The notes beneath the pieces were generated by a model, which saw only the letters and a program-made list of their open reading frames with translations, did not search any database and was not told the DNA's origin. DNA of 39,265 bases from the NCBI RefSeq assembly GCF_011045025.1, contig NZ_JAAKZX010000082.1, positions 1 through 39,265 on the forward strand. Reading direction: 5' to 3'. Shown piece by piece: positions 24,689 through 33,084 of the stretch. The DNA comes from Streptomyces ureilyticus (GTDB lineage Bacteria; Actinomycetota; Actinomycetes; Streptomycetales; Streptomycetaceae). Position 1 is the first letter of the stretch. Every line of letters begins with the position of its first letter. A program made the translations under genes and the position numbers.

Positions 24689-26326
24689 TCAGGAGGTGAG
24701 CAGCGCGAGGTTCACCGTGTTGGCCATGGCCTGCATTCCCGCGCTGTTGGGGTGCACATGGTCGCCGCCGTCGTAGGCGGGGAGCAGCTGCGCCGGGTTG
24801 GCCGGGTCCCGGAGCGCCGCGTCGAAGTCGATCACCGCGTCGAACGCGCCGCTGGTGCGGATCCAGTCGTTGACCTGGGCGCGGATGGCGGCCTTGTCGG
24901 CGGTCTGCGAGGCCGGCAGGATCGTCCCGCCGATTATTCGGACACCGGCCGTGTGCGCCTGGTCAATCATGGTCTGGTAGCCGGCGATGATCTGGTCCGC
25001 GGTGGTGGGGGTGGTGGTGTTGTTGATGTCGTTGATGCCCTCCAGCAGGATGACGTCCTTCACGCCCGGCTGGGTCAGGACGTCGTGGGAGAACCGGGTG
25101 ACGGCCGCGATACCCTGCTGCGCGGACGGGCCGTCGTGGACCACGCGGTTGCCGCCGATGCCGGCATCGGCCACGCCGAGGCGCTGGCCGCCGGACTCGC
25201 CTTGCAGCCGCCGGGCGAGGTAGTCGGGCCAGCGCTGGTTGGCGTTGTTGGTGGAGCTGGAGCCGTCGGTGATGGAGTCGCCGATGGCCACGACGGTTCC
25301 CCTGGCCGTGGGTGACACGACGTCGAGTCCGGCGACGTAGAACCAGTGGTTCGTGGTGGCGGTGAAGTTCGTCGCGGCCTCCTCGGTGGCGTGGTTGCCG
25401 GTGCCCGAGGCGGACAGGTACGAGGTCTGGTGGGCGTCGAAGTGGTAGGTGGAGGCGCCGGTGGTGCCCGGGAGGTAGACGCTCACCAGCAGGTTCTGCT
25501 CCGCGGTGACCGGCATCGGTATGACGTCGCTGGTCAGTTCCTGCCCGGCGGGGATGGTGGGCGTGGCGGAGCGGCCGAAGGTGACGGTGTGTGTGGTGCC
25601 CGCGACCGCGGTGGCGCCGCTGGACTGGACCGCCACCGTGACGGCACCGACCGAGAGGGCGGTCGTGCTGCGCAGGTTGGACAGCCGGATGCGCAGCCCC
25701 GCGCCGGAGGTGTTGTTGTGGACGACCATCCGGATGGTCTGCGAGGTGAAGGTCTGGCCGCCGCTGACCATGCTCGGGCCCCAGGTCGCCGAACGCACAC
25801 GCTCGGTCAGGCTCCACTGCTGGTTGGTCGTGTTCTTGCAGGTCCACTGGATAATCGCGTGGTCCTCCGCGGTGGAGCCGTCGGAGACGTCCAGGCACAG
25901 GCCGCTGCGGGCGGAGACGATCGCCGAACCGCTGAAGGTCCAGTTCTGGTTGGTGGAGCCGGAGCAGGGCCACTGGATGATCGCGGCCCCCGCGGCCGTG
26001 GAGCCGCTCTGGACGTCCATGCACTTGCCGCTGTTGATGTTGACCAGCGAGAAGGTGCCGTCGCCGTGGTCGACCGCCTCCCACAGCTGGCCGGGGCCGC
26101 CGGAGGCGGTCTTCTGCACGACCGCCGCTGCGTTGGCCAGGGAGTCGCCCAGCACGGCGGCGTTCTTGCCGCTGTTGGCCGCCGTCAGCGCGTAGACGTG
26201 GCCGCCCTGCGGCGCGCCCGCGGCCGAGGCGTCTGCCGCCGGGACGAGCGCGAGTCCGGCGGCGGCCAGACAGGCGGCGGATGCCGTGGCCGTGAGTCTG
26301 GCGGAGAATCTCCGGGAGGTGTGCAT
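24689..26326 (-). CDS. Secreted ricin-type lectin plus SGNH esterase
   Basis: 545 residues; ATG 26326 is preceded by GAAGGA. A signal peptide (1-35) is followed by a ricin B-type beta-trefoil lectin domain (~43-175, with QW-type repeats IIQWPC.. and IIQWTC..QQW), a linking domain (~180-335) and a C-terminal SGNH hydrolase domain: block I GDSITDG with Ser351, block II Gly in GIGGN, block III GIND, block V DHVHPN with His. Such proteins deacylate plant or microbial polysaccharides. The neighbouring alpha-L-fucosidase also has a lectin domain and lies 166 bp upstream on the same strand, suggesting joint glycan degradation. Confidence 0.92.
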   Translation of the reverse strand: MHTSRRFSARLTATASAACLAAAGLALVPAADASAAGAPQGGHVYALTAANSGKNAAVLGDSLANAAAVVQKTASGGPGQLWEAVDHGDGTFSLVNINSGKCMDVQSGSTAAGAAIIQWPCSGSTNQNWTFSGSAIVSARSGLCLDVSDGSTAEDHAIIQWTCKNTTNQQWSLTERVRSATWGPSMVSGGQTFTSQTIRMVVHNNTSGAGLRIRLSNLRSTTALSVGAVTVAVQSSGATAVAGTTHTVTFGRSATPTIPAGQELTSDVIPMPVTAEQNLLVSVYLPGTTGASTYHFDAHQTSYLSASGTGNHATEEAATNFTATTNHWFYVAGLDVVSPTARGTVVAIGDSITDGSSSTNNANQRWPDYLARRLQGESGGQRLGVADAGIGGNRVVHDGPSAQQGIAAVTRFSHDVLTQPGVKDVILLEGINDINNTTTPTTADQIIAGYQTMIDQAHTAGVRIIGGTILPASQTADKAAIRAQVNDWIRTSGAFDAVIDFDAALRDPANPAQLLPAYDGGDHVHPNSAGMQAMANTVNLALLTS

Positions 26327-26492
26327 GTGCGGTCCTTCTTTGCTGGGTGGGGAGGTGCGGCTCTTCCGCGTGGGGACGTGCCTTCGTGGAGACTGCGGGC
26401 CGGAGGGCCCCCGGCGCGCAGTGGCCGCGCAGGAGGCATGTCGTGGCCTGTGGTCGAAGGAGAGGTTCGGGCGGCGCGGCGATGGCGGGTGG

Positions 26493-28556
26493 TCAGGAGG
26501 TGGGCTGGAATGTCCACAGCAGGTTGTTGCTGGTCACCCAGGTCCACTGTTTGGTCACGGATCCGGAGGGGACCTGTCCGCCGCCGTCGAGGGCGAGTCC
26601 GGTGGTGCGGTTGGCGATCGAGTACTGGCCGTTGCCGCGGTCGGTTATCTTCCACTGCTGGTGGGGGCCGCCGTTCCAGGCTGCTTGCTGGGCTGGAGCG
26701 CCGTTGCTGGTTGAGCCCCAGCCGTCGGCGACCATGCCGTTGGCGCGGTTGACCAGTCTGTAGTAGCCGTCGCCGAGGTCTACGGCCTGCCACTGGAGGT
26801 TGGGGCTGTCGACCGGGGTCCACTGCTTGAGGTTCGAGCCGCTGGCGACGTTGCCGCCGCTGTCCAGGGCCAGACCGTCGGTGACGTTGATCAGGCGGAA
26901 GTACGTGGCCGGATTGAAGGTGACCTGCAGTGAGACGATGGCGTCGTTGTTGCCGGTCACCCGCAGGTCGGGATTGTCCGCGGTGAACGTCCAGGCCGTG
27001 CCGGTGAAGTTGTCGCCGGAGTAGCCCGTCATCCGGTAGCCCTGGGGCACTCTCAGGGAGGAGATGGTCGCGGAGCCGACTCCTGCGGCCGACAGCTGGG
27101 AGGCGGTGTAGCTGCCCAGCGTCAGGGCGGCGCTGGCCGAGGTGTAGCTCACGTCCTGGAACACGGTCACCCGGGCTGCGACGGCGGCCGTGGGGGTGCC
27201 GCTGACCTCGAGGCAGACCACGGAGTCATTGGCGTCCGGGGCGGTAGCCGGCACGGTGACGCTGATCTGGCCGCCGCTGACGGTGTAGGTGAGTGAGGCC
27301 GAGGGGTTGTTCATCAGGTAGACGCGGCTGATGGTGTTGGTGATCGCCGGGATCTGCAGAACGCCGCCCGTGGGCCAGGTGAAGACGTGGGCGAACAGCT
27401 TGCCGTCCTTCTTGGTGGCCCTTCCCCAGGTGGGGTCGGTGGTGAAGGGGCTTGCCGTGGCTGCGTGCACGCTGTCGCCGTACGTCGCCATCCAGGAGGC
27501 CAGGCCGCGCAGGATGGTCACGGATCCGGCGGTGACGGAGCCGTCGCCCTTGGGGCCGATGTTCAGCAGGAAGTTGCCGTCGCGGGAGACGCAGGTGACG
27601 AGCTCCTGGACGAAGTCCTTGACGGGGCGGTAGGAGTTCTCCCGGCCCGACTGGTAGCCCCAGGCGCCGTTCATGGTGTCGCATCTCTCCCACTGGCGCT
27701 CCAGCGGCGCGTTGGGGACACCGAACTCCGTGACCGTGTAGTCGCCCAGGCCGAGGTCCCGCTTGACGCGTTCGTTGACGACGAGTCCGGGCTTGCGGGA
27801 GATCAGCCAGTTGTAGAGGTCGACACCGTCCGACCGCAGCCACCAGTCCTCGAGGGTGGGGCTGGAGGGTTCGCCGAACCAGTCGCCGTCGAACCACAGG
27901 AGCGCCGGGTCGTAGCGGTCCAGCAGCTCCTGCAGTTGGGCTTTCATGTCCGCGATATAACCCGTGCGGGCGGCCTGCGAGGCCATCGTGGTGACACCGC
28001 CGCTTCGGATGGTCTGGGAGGGGTGGTTCCAGTCCAGGATCGAGTAGTAGAGCCCGAACTTGACGCCTCGTGCCTCGCACTCGGTCTTGAGCGCCGCCAG
28101 CAGATCACCCTGGACACCGGCGTAGTCGTGCAGGTTGTACAGCTTCGTGCCGGTGGTGTCGGTGAAGCCGGGGACGTTGGAGTCCCACATGGCGAAGCCT
28201 TCATGGTGTTTGGCAGTGATGACCAGGTACTTCATGCCGGCGTCCGCCGCCAGTTGGGCGATGGTCGCCGCGTTGAACGCGGTGGGGTTGAAGTTCGCGG
28301 ACACCTGGGTCTAGTAGTTGGCCTTGGACCAGTTCTCGGAGCTGAAGGCCCACTCGCCGTGGCCGAGGTAGGAGTAGGACCCGAAGTGGATGAACATCCC
28401 GAACCGGGCCTGGTACCACCAGTCCATCTTCGAGGGGACCGAGTACGCCTCGGCGGCGGTGGGCCACAGGGCCTGCGGCAGTCCGAAGGCCACGGTGCCG
28501 CCGGCGAGGGCGGCGGCCTTGATGAGGGAGCGCCTGCTGAGGGGAGCGGAGGTCAT
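26493..28556 (-). pseudogene. GH29 alpha-L-fucosidase with ricin-type lectin domain, amber-interrupted
   Basis: Start ATG 28556 (TSAPLSRRSLIKAAALAGGT, a twin-arginine signal). The GH29 domain opens with KMDWWYQARFGMFIHFGSYS. An in-frame TAG at 28313-28311 (codon 82) separates NWSKANY from TQVSANFNPTAFNA; relatives usually have a residue such as Gln there (CAG to TAG). The same frame then runs to 26493: KHHEGFAMWDS, LLWFDGDW with the nucleophile Asp, and after residue ~560 a ricin-type lectin domain with QxW repeats ending near LLWTF. Full frame is 687 codons. Without readthrough the secreted enzyme is lost; a GTG just after the TAG could only give a protein without a signal peptide. Confidence 0.88.
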
Positions 28557-28917
28557 GTGCGGCTCCAGAAGGGGGCGAAGGACACAGGGCGTGTCGACAG
28601 TCGTTTGTCCGTGACTCAGCCCGGACGGCGGGGGGAACGGCGGCTCGTGTCCGCTCACGCCACATCTTCTCGGACATCGGATGTATTAAGGGGTACGCCC
28701 TCCCGTCTTGTCCAGAGCTAAGGACAGAAACCAGAAATCTTCTCCTCGTCACTGCCCCACGATCAGGTCAACACCGCAAAAATAGGTCGGATCTATCACG
28801 GTCGATACGTGAAATGCACACGGCTTCGCAGCGCGGCCACCTGACCGCACTGCGTAACCCTGATTGCTCACCAAGTCCTGCAGTTCCGGAGTCAGCTTGT
28901 TGCGCCGCCGGCCCGTG
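28557..28917. other. Upstream region of the fucosidase gene; no clear gene
   Basis: Holds the leader (CTGGAG before the ATG) and presumably the promoter of the fucosidase gene. On the minus strand 28749-28915 is open (contains KLTPELQDLVSNQGYAV), without start and without a family I recognise; it may be another broken gene joined to the relaxase fragment. Confidence 0.3.
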
Positions 28918-29225
28918 ATGGAGATTGCCGGGGTGCCGCACGAGCTGATCCGCTGGACCGCTCGGCGCAGCGACCAGATCGCCGCCTGCATCGAGGACCT
29001 GGAGCACGAGTACGTCACCGCCGTCGACGACGACGGCGAGCTGAAGTTCCTGCCTGTGGTCTCCGAACGGGCCCGCGCCAAGCTGAACCAGATGGCTGCC
29101 CGCAAGACCCGTCCGCCCAAGCGGAAGACCCGTCCGCTCGCGCAGCTGCGCAAGGAGTGGAAGGAGAGCGCGATCCGCACCTCAAAGGTGGCCGTCGACA
29201 TCATCAACTCCCTCCTGGAGTACGC
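28918..29225 (+). pseudogene. MobF/TraA-type relaxase fragment
   Basis: About 100 codons: EIAGVPHELIRWTARRSDQI, EDLEHEYVTAVDDDGELKFL, ARAKLNQMAARKTRPPKRK and LAQLRKEWKESAIRTSKVAV. This matches the middle of actinobacterial TraA/TrwC-like relaxase-helicases of conjugative plasmids. The catalytic Tyr/His N-terminus and the helicase domain are both missing. The frame is fused without a stop to an IS4 transposase fragment at about 29226. Confidence 0.6.
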
Positions 29226-29508
29226 CCGCGCGTATCCGCAGGTGCGGGTGGTCGCGCTGGCCGAGTGCGGCACGCACGCCATCACCACGGCGGCTCTCGG
29301 CCCATGCACCACGTCTGAACCCGTGCTGGCCCGCGAGCTGTTCGGTCACCTGGGCGAGGACGATCTGATGCTGGCCGACCGCGGCTTCACCGGCCTGGAG
29401 CTGTGGCGGGCGGCCTCGGCCGGCGGTGCGGACCTGCTGTGGCGCATCCGTTCCCACCAGGTGCTGCCGGTCCGCGAAGAGCTGCCTGACGGCTCGTACC
29501 TGTCAGAG
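29226..29508 (+). pseudogene. IS4-family transposase fragment fused to the relaxase remnant
   Basis: YPQVRVVALAECGTHAITTA, LARELFGHLGEDDLMLADRG, FTGLELWRAASAGGADLLWR and LPVREELPDGSYLSE form the DDE central region of Streptomyces IS4-type transposases, with the second Asp at LADRG. N- and C-termini are gone. A perfect 14-bp inverted repeat begins two bases after the fragment. Confidence 0.75.
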
Positions 29509-29509
29509 A

Positions 29510-29549
29510 GGCACTGTCAACTTGACGCCCAGTCAAAGTTGACAGTGCC
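29510..29549. repeat. Perfect 14-bp inverted repeat at a fragment junction
   Basis: GGCACTGTCAACTT (29510-29523) and AAGTTGACAGTGCC (29536-29549) enclose a 12-nt loop. It lies exactly between the IS4 fragment and the dioxygenase fragment. This looks like two copies of one IS end facing each other with nothing between, a deletion or excision footprint, but could also be a terminator. Confidence 0.7.
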
Positions 29550-29876
29550 GACGGGGGCCAGGTCGGCGGCTATCATCCCGGCCAGCGTCTGCCAGTCGTC
29601 GCCGGCGAGCGTGGCCAGGAAGGCGGCCCGCTCCGGGTCGATCGCCTCGGCCGCACGGGCCAGGTTGTCCGTGATCAGCTCCTGCCTTCGCCTCTCGGTC
29701 AGTTCCCGGGCACCGGGAATCAGCGAGGGCGCGGCATGGGAGATGCCGCCGGAGCCCTGGACGAGGACCCGTTCGTCGGCCGGCAGGTGGGTGCGCAGGA
29801 GGGTGCCGACCGCGCCGCCCAGTTCCGCCGTGCGCGCCGCCGTGGCAAGCGGCCGGTCCACGCAGTTGAGGGCGCG
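29550..29876 (-). pseudogene. Class III extradiol (LigB/MhpB-like) dioxygenase, C-terminal fragment
   Basis: The minus frame reads VDRPLATAARTAELGGAVGT, ADERVLVQGSGGISHAAPSL, IPGARELTERRRQELITDNL and LATLAGDDWQTLAGMIAADL, typical of the C-terminal half of catechol-type extradiol dioxygenases (GSGGxSH block). The N-terminal iron-ligand half is missing; upstream lies a LysR fragment on the other strand. It may be debris from an aromatic catabolic locus. Confidence 0.6.
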
Positions 29877-29914
29877 GCCGAATGGCCGCCGCCGACTTCA
29901 CCGACGAGCCACTG

Positions 29915-30187
29915 GTGGCGGCTCAAGGTCGGATACGGGCTGCGGCACGTCATGGACCGGTTGTTCCGGGAGGCCGACCTCACCCCAAGGATCAAGAACG
30001 AGGTGACCGAGCTCTCCACGCTCCGTGCGCTGTTGTACGCCGGAATGGGAGTCGCCCTGGTTCCGGCCCCATGGCGCGGTGGCACGCCAGTACGGCCCGA
30101 GCGGCCGCGCCGCTCGGCGCTTCCTGAACTTCGTGGCGAGCAGGGCGGCCCCCCGGTCTCCGGCCGCTTATGCTCGTCTGACCGGCC
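29915..30187 (+). pseudogene. LysR-family regulator, C-terminal fragment
   Basis: The segment GYGLRHVMDRLFREADLTPR, IKNEVTELSTLRALLYAGMG and VALVPAP is the substrate-binding domain of a LysR regulator; after a frame change near 30065 the tail GPSGRAARRFLNFVASRA continues to TGA 30187. The DNA-binding half is absent. It is adjacent to the extradiol dioxygenase fragment, a usual partner of LysR genes. Confidence 0.5.
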
Positions 30188-30203
30188 TCTGACGTCGGTT
30201 TTC

Positions 30204-30623
30204 TCAGCCTTCCGGGCGGATCAGCCGCTCGTCCGGGATCACCGCGACGCCGAGGATCTCGATCATCGCCTCCGGCTGCCAGAGGGCGGTCGTGCCGATG
30301 CCGGCCATCGCCGGGTAGACCGGGCCCGCGAGTTCGCGCCAGACCTTCCCGATCTCCTTGCCGTGGGCCTGATAGTCGGGGACGTCGGTGAGGAAGAGCG
30401 TGATGCTCACCAGGTCCTCGGGGATCCCGCCGGCGGCGCGCAGCGTGGTGAGGACGTTGTCGAACGCCCGTCGGAACTGCTCGACGATGCCGCCGGGGAC
30501 GATCCGCATGTCCTTGTCGAGCGCGGTCTGTCCGCCCAGATGGAGCGTGTTGCCGCTCAGCGTGCCGTGTGAGTAGCCCTTCGGTACGGGGAGCGAGGGC
30601 GGGTTCACCGGGATCGGAGTCAT
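30204..30623 (-). CDS. RidA (YjgF/YER057c) family protein
   Basis: 139 residues; ATG 30623 has GGAGG nine bases upstream. RidA proteins hydrolyse reactive enamine/imine intermediates, releasing ammonia; related subfamilies take part in catabolism of amino-aromatics. The family fold is clear from LHLGGQTALDKDMRIVPGGI, QFRRAFDNVLTTLRAAGG, LVSITLFLTDVPDYQAHG and a C-terminal AMIEILGVAVI. The canonical substrate Arg around position ~105 is not at its usual place (GPVYPAMAGIGTTAL), so this is probably a non-archetypal subfamily. It is divergent from the aryl-CoA catabolic genes and shares their control region, suggesting an imine-processing role in the pathway. Confidence 0.92.
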   Translation of the reverse strand: MTPIPVNPPSLPVPKGYSHGTLSGNTLHLGGQTALDKDMRIVPGGIVEQFRRAFDNVLTTLRAAGGIPEDLVSITLFLTDVPDYQAHGKEIGKVWRELAGPVYPAMAGIGTTALWQPEAMIEILGVAVIPDERLIRPEG

Positions 30624-30672
30624 GTGCGCGTACCTCCTGGGACGGCTGGGTGCCGTAAGCGTAGCTCATCTA

Positions 30673-30700
30673 TTGACTGTTTTCGACGATCGTGAAAATC
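30673..30700. promoter_or_regulatory. Divergent promoter/operator between RidA and the aryl-CoA operon
   Basis: TTTTCGACGATCGTGAAAA (30680-30698) is an inverted repeat with TTTTC/GAAAA arms around ACGATCGT. TTGACT (30673-30678) upstream of it matches a -35 element for the plus-strand operon; a -10 would overlap the repeat's right arm (AAATCT). The PaaX-type regulator encoded at the operon's end is the obvious candidate ligand. Inference from position and symmetry. Confidence 0.45.
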
Positions 30701-30739
30701 TCGCTACAAAGCTGCTCCGAAGCCACCGGGAGAACTCCG

Positions 30740-31564
30740 ATGAAGCTCGCCACCGTGGCCCATGGCGGCCGTCGTACGGCCGCCGTCCTCGACGGCGACC
30801 ACTGGCGGGCCCTGCCGGCCGACGACCTCTCCACGCTGCTGGCCACCACGGCGCCCGACCGCTTCGCGGGCCTCGCCGGGGCCAGGCTGCCCGGCGCCGT
30901 ACCGGTGCTGCCGCTGCCGTCACCGCGCAAGGTCGTGTGCTGTGGCCTCAACTACGCCGACCACATCACCGAGATGGGCCGTGAGCTGCCGGACCACCCC
31001 ACGCTCTTCGCCAAGTACGCCGACACGCTGACGGGCCCCGAGGACGACCTGGTCCTCCCCAAGGGCCTCGACGTGGACTGGGAAGCGGAACTCGCGGTCG
31101 TCGTCGGCGCCGAACTCAGCGGCGCGGACCGGGACCTGGCCGAACGCTCCATCGCGGGCTACACCGTCGCCAACGACGTCAGCGTGCGGGACTGGCAGCG
31201 GCGCACCCTGCAGTGGTTCCAGGGCAAGGCCTGGGACCGGACCACCCCGCTCGGCCCGCTGGTCGTCACCCCCGACGAACTCGACCCGGTCGCGGGCGTC
31301 GAGGTGATCTGCCGCGTCAACGGAGCCGAACGCCAGCGCGGCAACACCCGCACCCTCGTGTTCGACGCGGCGGATCTGCTCGCCTACGTCTCCGCCTTCA
31401 CCACCCTGCGCCCCGGCGACGTCGTCCTGACCGGCACTCCCGGTGGCGTGGGGATGGGCATGACCCAGCCGGTCTTTCTCGCCGACGGCGATCTCGTCGA
31501 GACCGAGATCCCCGGCATCGGCACCCTCCGCAACCGCTTCCGCCTCGCCGACCCCAGGAGCTGA
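30740..31564 (+). CDS. Fumarylacetoacetate hydrolase family protein
   Basis: 274 residues from ATG 30740 (GGGAGA seven bases upstream; the longer frame from 30692 lacks a ribosome-binding site). These enzymes hydrolyse C-C bonds in acylpyruvates, or act as decarboxylases/isomerases at the end of aromatic catabolic routes. Metal-ligand motif VDWEAELAVVVG, TVANDVSVRD and the catalytic Lys in FQGKAWD are present, plus TGTPGGVGMGM. First gene of the operon. By analogy with gentisate-type pathways it would cleave a fumarylpyruvate-like ring-cleavage product; the true substrate depends on the preceding steps. The cupin gene starts two bases after its stop. Confidence 0.93.
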   Translation: MKLATVAHGGRRTAAVLDGDHWRALPADDLSTLLATTAPDRFAGLAGARLPGAVPVLPLPSPRKVVCCGLNYADHITEMGRELPDHPTLFAKYADTLTGPEDDLVLPKGLDVDWEAELAVVVGAELSGADRDLAERSIAGYTVANDVSVRDWQRRTLQWFQGKAWDRTTPLGPLVVTPDELDPVAGVEVICRVNGAERQRGNTRTLVFDAADLLAYVSAFTTLRPGDVVLTGTPGGVGMGMTQPVFLADGDLVETEIPGIGTLRNRFRLADPRS

Positions 31565-31566
31565 GC

Positions 31567-32049
31567 ATGGAACCCGATCTCTCCAAGTACGTACTGGAGG
31601 GCGACAACTCGATGTACGCCGATCCGTCCGGCCTGGTCGTCCCGGTCGTGACCCGCGGCGGCCTCGAAGTCGGCGCCACCGGCCAGTCCGCCGGCGCGAG
31701 CCGCGTCTCCGGCGTCTCCGTCCAGCACACCCCGGCCACCAGGCTGTGGTTCGGAAAGGTGCGCAACGAGCCCGGCTACCGCTCGGTGACCCACCACCAC
31801 GGCGAGGCGGAGACCGGCGGTTACGTCCTGTCGGGCCGGGCGCGCATCTACTTCGGCGAGAAGTTCGAGGACTACGTCGACATGGCGGAGGGCGACTGGG
31901 TCTTCGTGCCGCCGTTCATGCCGCACATCGAGTGCAACCTCTCCCGTTCCAAGCCCCTGACCTGGATGACCGCCCGGACGCCGGAGAACATCGTCGTCAA
32001 CCTGGCCGACGTCGCGGACGCCGACCTGCGCGACTGGCTGAACCGGTGA
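31567..32049 (+). CDS. Small single-domain cupin protein
   Basis: 160 residues. The cupin motif 1 region is HHHGEAETGGYVLSGRARIY (residues ~75-94) and motif 2 GDWVFVPPFMPHIECNL (~108-124), offering a His/His/Glu/His metal site. It is far smaller than bicupin gentisate dioxygenases (~350 residues) and closer in size to 3-hydroxyanthranilate dioxygenases, but specific similarity cannot be judged by eye. Between the hydrolase and thioesterase genes, with overlapping or nearly overlapping ends on both sides, it could be the ring-opening dioxygenase that the cluster otherwise lacks, or a non-catalytic ligand-binding cupin. Confidence 0.85.
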   Translation: MEPDLSKYVLEGDNSMYADPSGLVVPVVTRGGLEVGATGQSAGASRVSGVSVQHTPATRLWFGKVRNEPGYRSVTHHHGEAETGGYVLSGRARIYFGEKFEDYVDMAEGDWVFVPPFMPHIECNLSRSKPLTWMTARTPENIVVNLADVADADLRDWLNR

Positions 32050-32966
32050 CGGCCGGGACGGAGCCGACGTCCGCGCTCTTCGCCGCCGCGGTCACGCTGA
32101 AGCCCGCCGAGCCCGAGCACTACGACCGCGCCTTCACCGCGACCACCCAGCCCTGCCCCTGGCCAAAGGCGTACGGAGGCGACATGGTCGCCCAGGCCGC
32201 GGCCGCCGCCATGAGGTCGGTCGAGGGCAAGACGCTGCACTCGACACACTCCTACTTCCTGCGGCCGGTCGACATCGGCGCCGAGGTCCGCTACGAGGTG
32301 GAGCTGCTGCGCGACGGCCGCGGCTACGCCACCCGGCAGGTCCGCGGCTTCCAGAACGGCAAGCCGGTCTACGTCTGTCTCGCCAACTTCGCGGCGGGCG
32401 AGCCCGGTTCGGCGACATACAGTGCCGAGCCGCCCGCGGGTGTCCCGGCCCCCGAGGAGCTGCCCAGCTCGGCCTCGTACCTCTCAGGCACGGCTTCCGA
32501 GGCGCCTCGGGGCACGATGACGGACGCGTCGCGGGAGTACTGGAGCGGCGGCCGCAGCTTCGACATGCGGCACGTCCCCGGCCCCGTCTACCTCACTGTC
32601 GAGGGCGAGCGATCACCCCAACAGGCCGTGTGGGTAAGGCCGTTCGGGAAACTGGGGTCCGTCGACGGGCTGACCGACGCCCAGCGCGACCTCGCCGCGC
32701 TCGCCTACGTCTGCGACTACACGATCCTCGAACCCGTCCTGCGGGTGCTCGGCCTGGCCTGGGCCCGGCCGGGACTCGTCACCGCCAGCCTCGACCACGC
32801 GATGTGGTTCCACCGGCCCGGCCCGCTGGACGGCTGGCTCCTGTACGCCCAGGAGGCCGTCGCCGCCGAGTCCGGCCGCGGTCTCGCCGCCGGGCGGTTC
32901 TTCACCGCCGGCGGAGTCCATCTGGCCACCGTCGTCCAGGAAGGCCTGATCCGCGCCGCCTCCTGA
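32046..32966 (+). CDS. TesB-like acyl-CoA thioesterase
   Basis: 306 residues with a tandem hot-dog fold. The GTG at 32046 overlaps the cupin stop (GTGA), so it is translationally coupled. Family blocks: CPWPKAYGGDMVAQAAAAAM, TLHSTHSYFLRPVDIGAEVR, GYATRQVRGFQNGKPVYVC; second half with LAALAYVCDYTILEPVLRVL, ASLDHAMWFHRP and DGWLLYAQEAVAAESGRGLA, the last containing the Asp/Gln region of TesB type II thioesterases. It would hydrolyse an acyl- or aroyl-CoA in the pathway, for example releasing the hydroxylated acid. A second, unrelated thioesterase (4HBT type) is encoded at 37103. Confidence 0.92.
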   Translation: MTAGTEPTSALFAAAVTLKPAEPEHYDRAFTATTQPCPWPKAYGGDMVAQAAAAAMRSVEGKTLHSTHSYFLRPVDIGAEVRYEVELLRDGRGYATRQVRGFQNGKPVYVCLANFAAGEPGSATYSAEPPAGVPAPEELPSSASYLSGTASEAPRGTMTDASREYWSGGRSFDMRHVPGPVYLTVEGERSPQQAVWVRPFGKLGSVDGLTDAQRDLAALAYVCDYTILEPVLRVLGLAWARPGLVTASLDHAMWFHRPGPLDGWLLYAQEAVAAESGRGLAAGRFFTAGGVHLATVVQEGLIRAAS

Positions 32967-33084
32967 ACTCCATCCCTCTGCACGGCCCGCACCCGGTGCA
33001 CAGGACGGACCAGGCAGACGCCTTTCCGATCCCCTTCCCTCCCTCCGCACCCTGTGCACGGAACCCCGGCAGAAAGGAACGCCG

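Noticed and set aside
25346..26752. Plus-strand frame opposite the lectin-esterase
   Set aside because: Compositional shadow of the minus-strand gene, lacking any recognisable domain.
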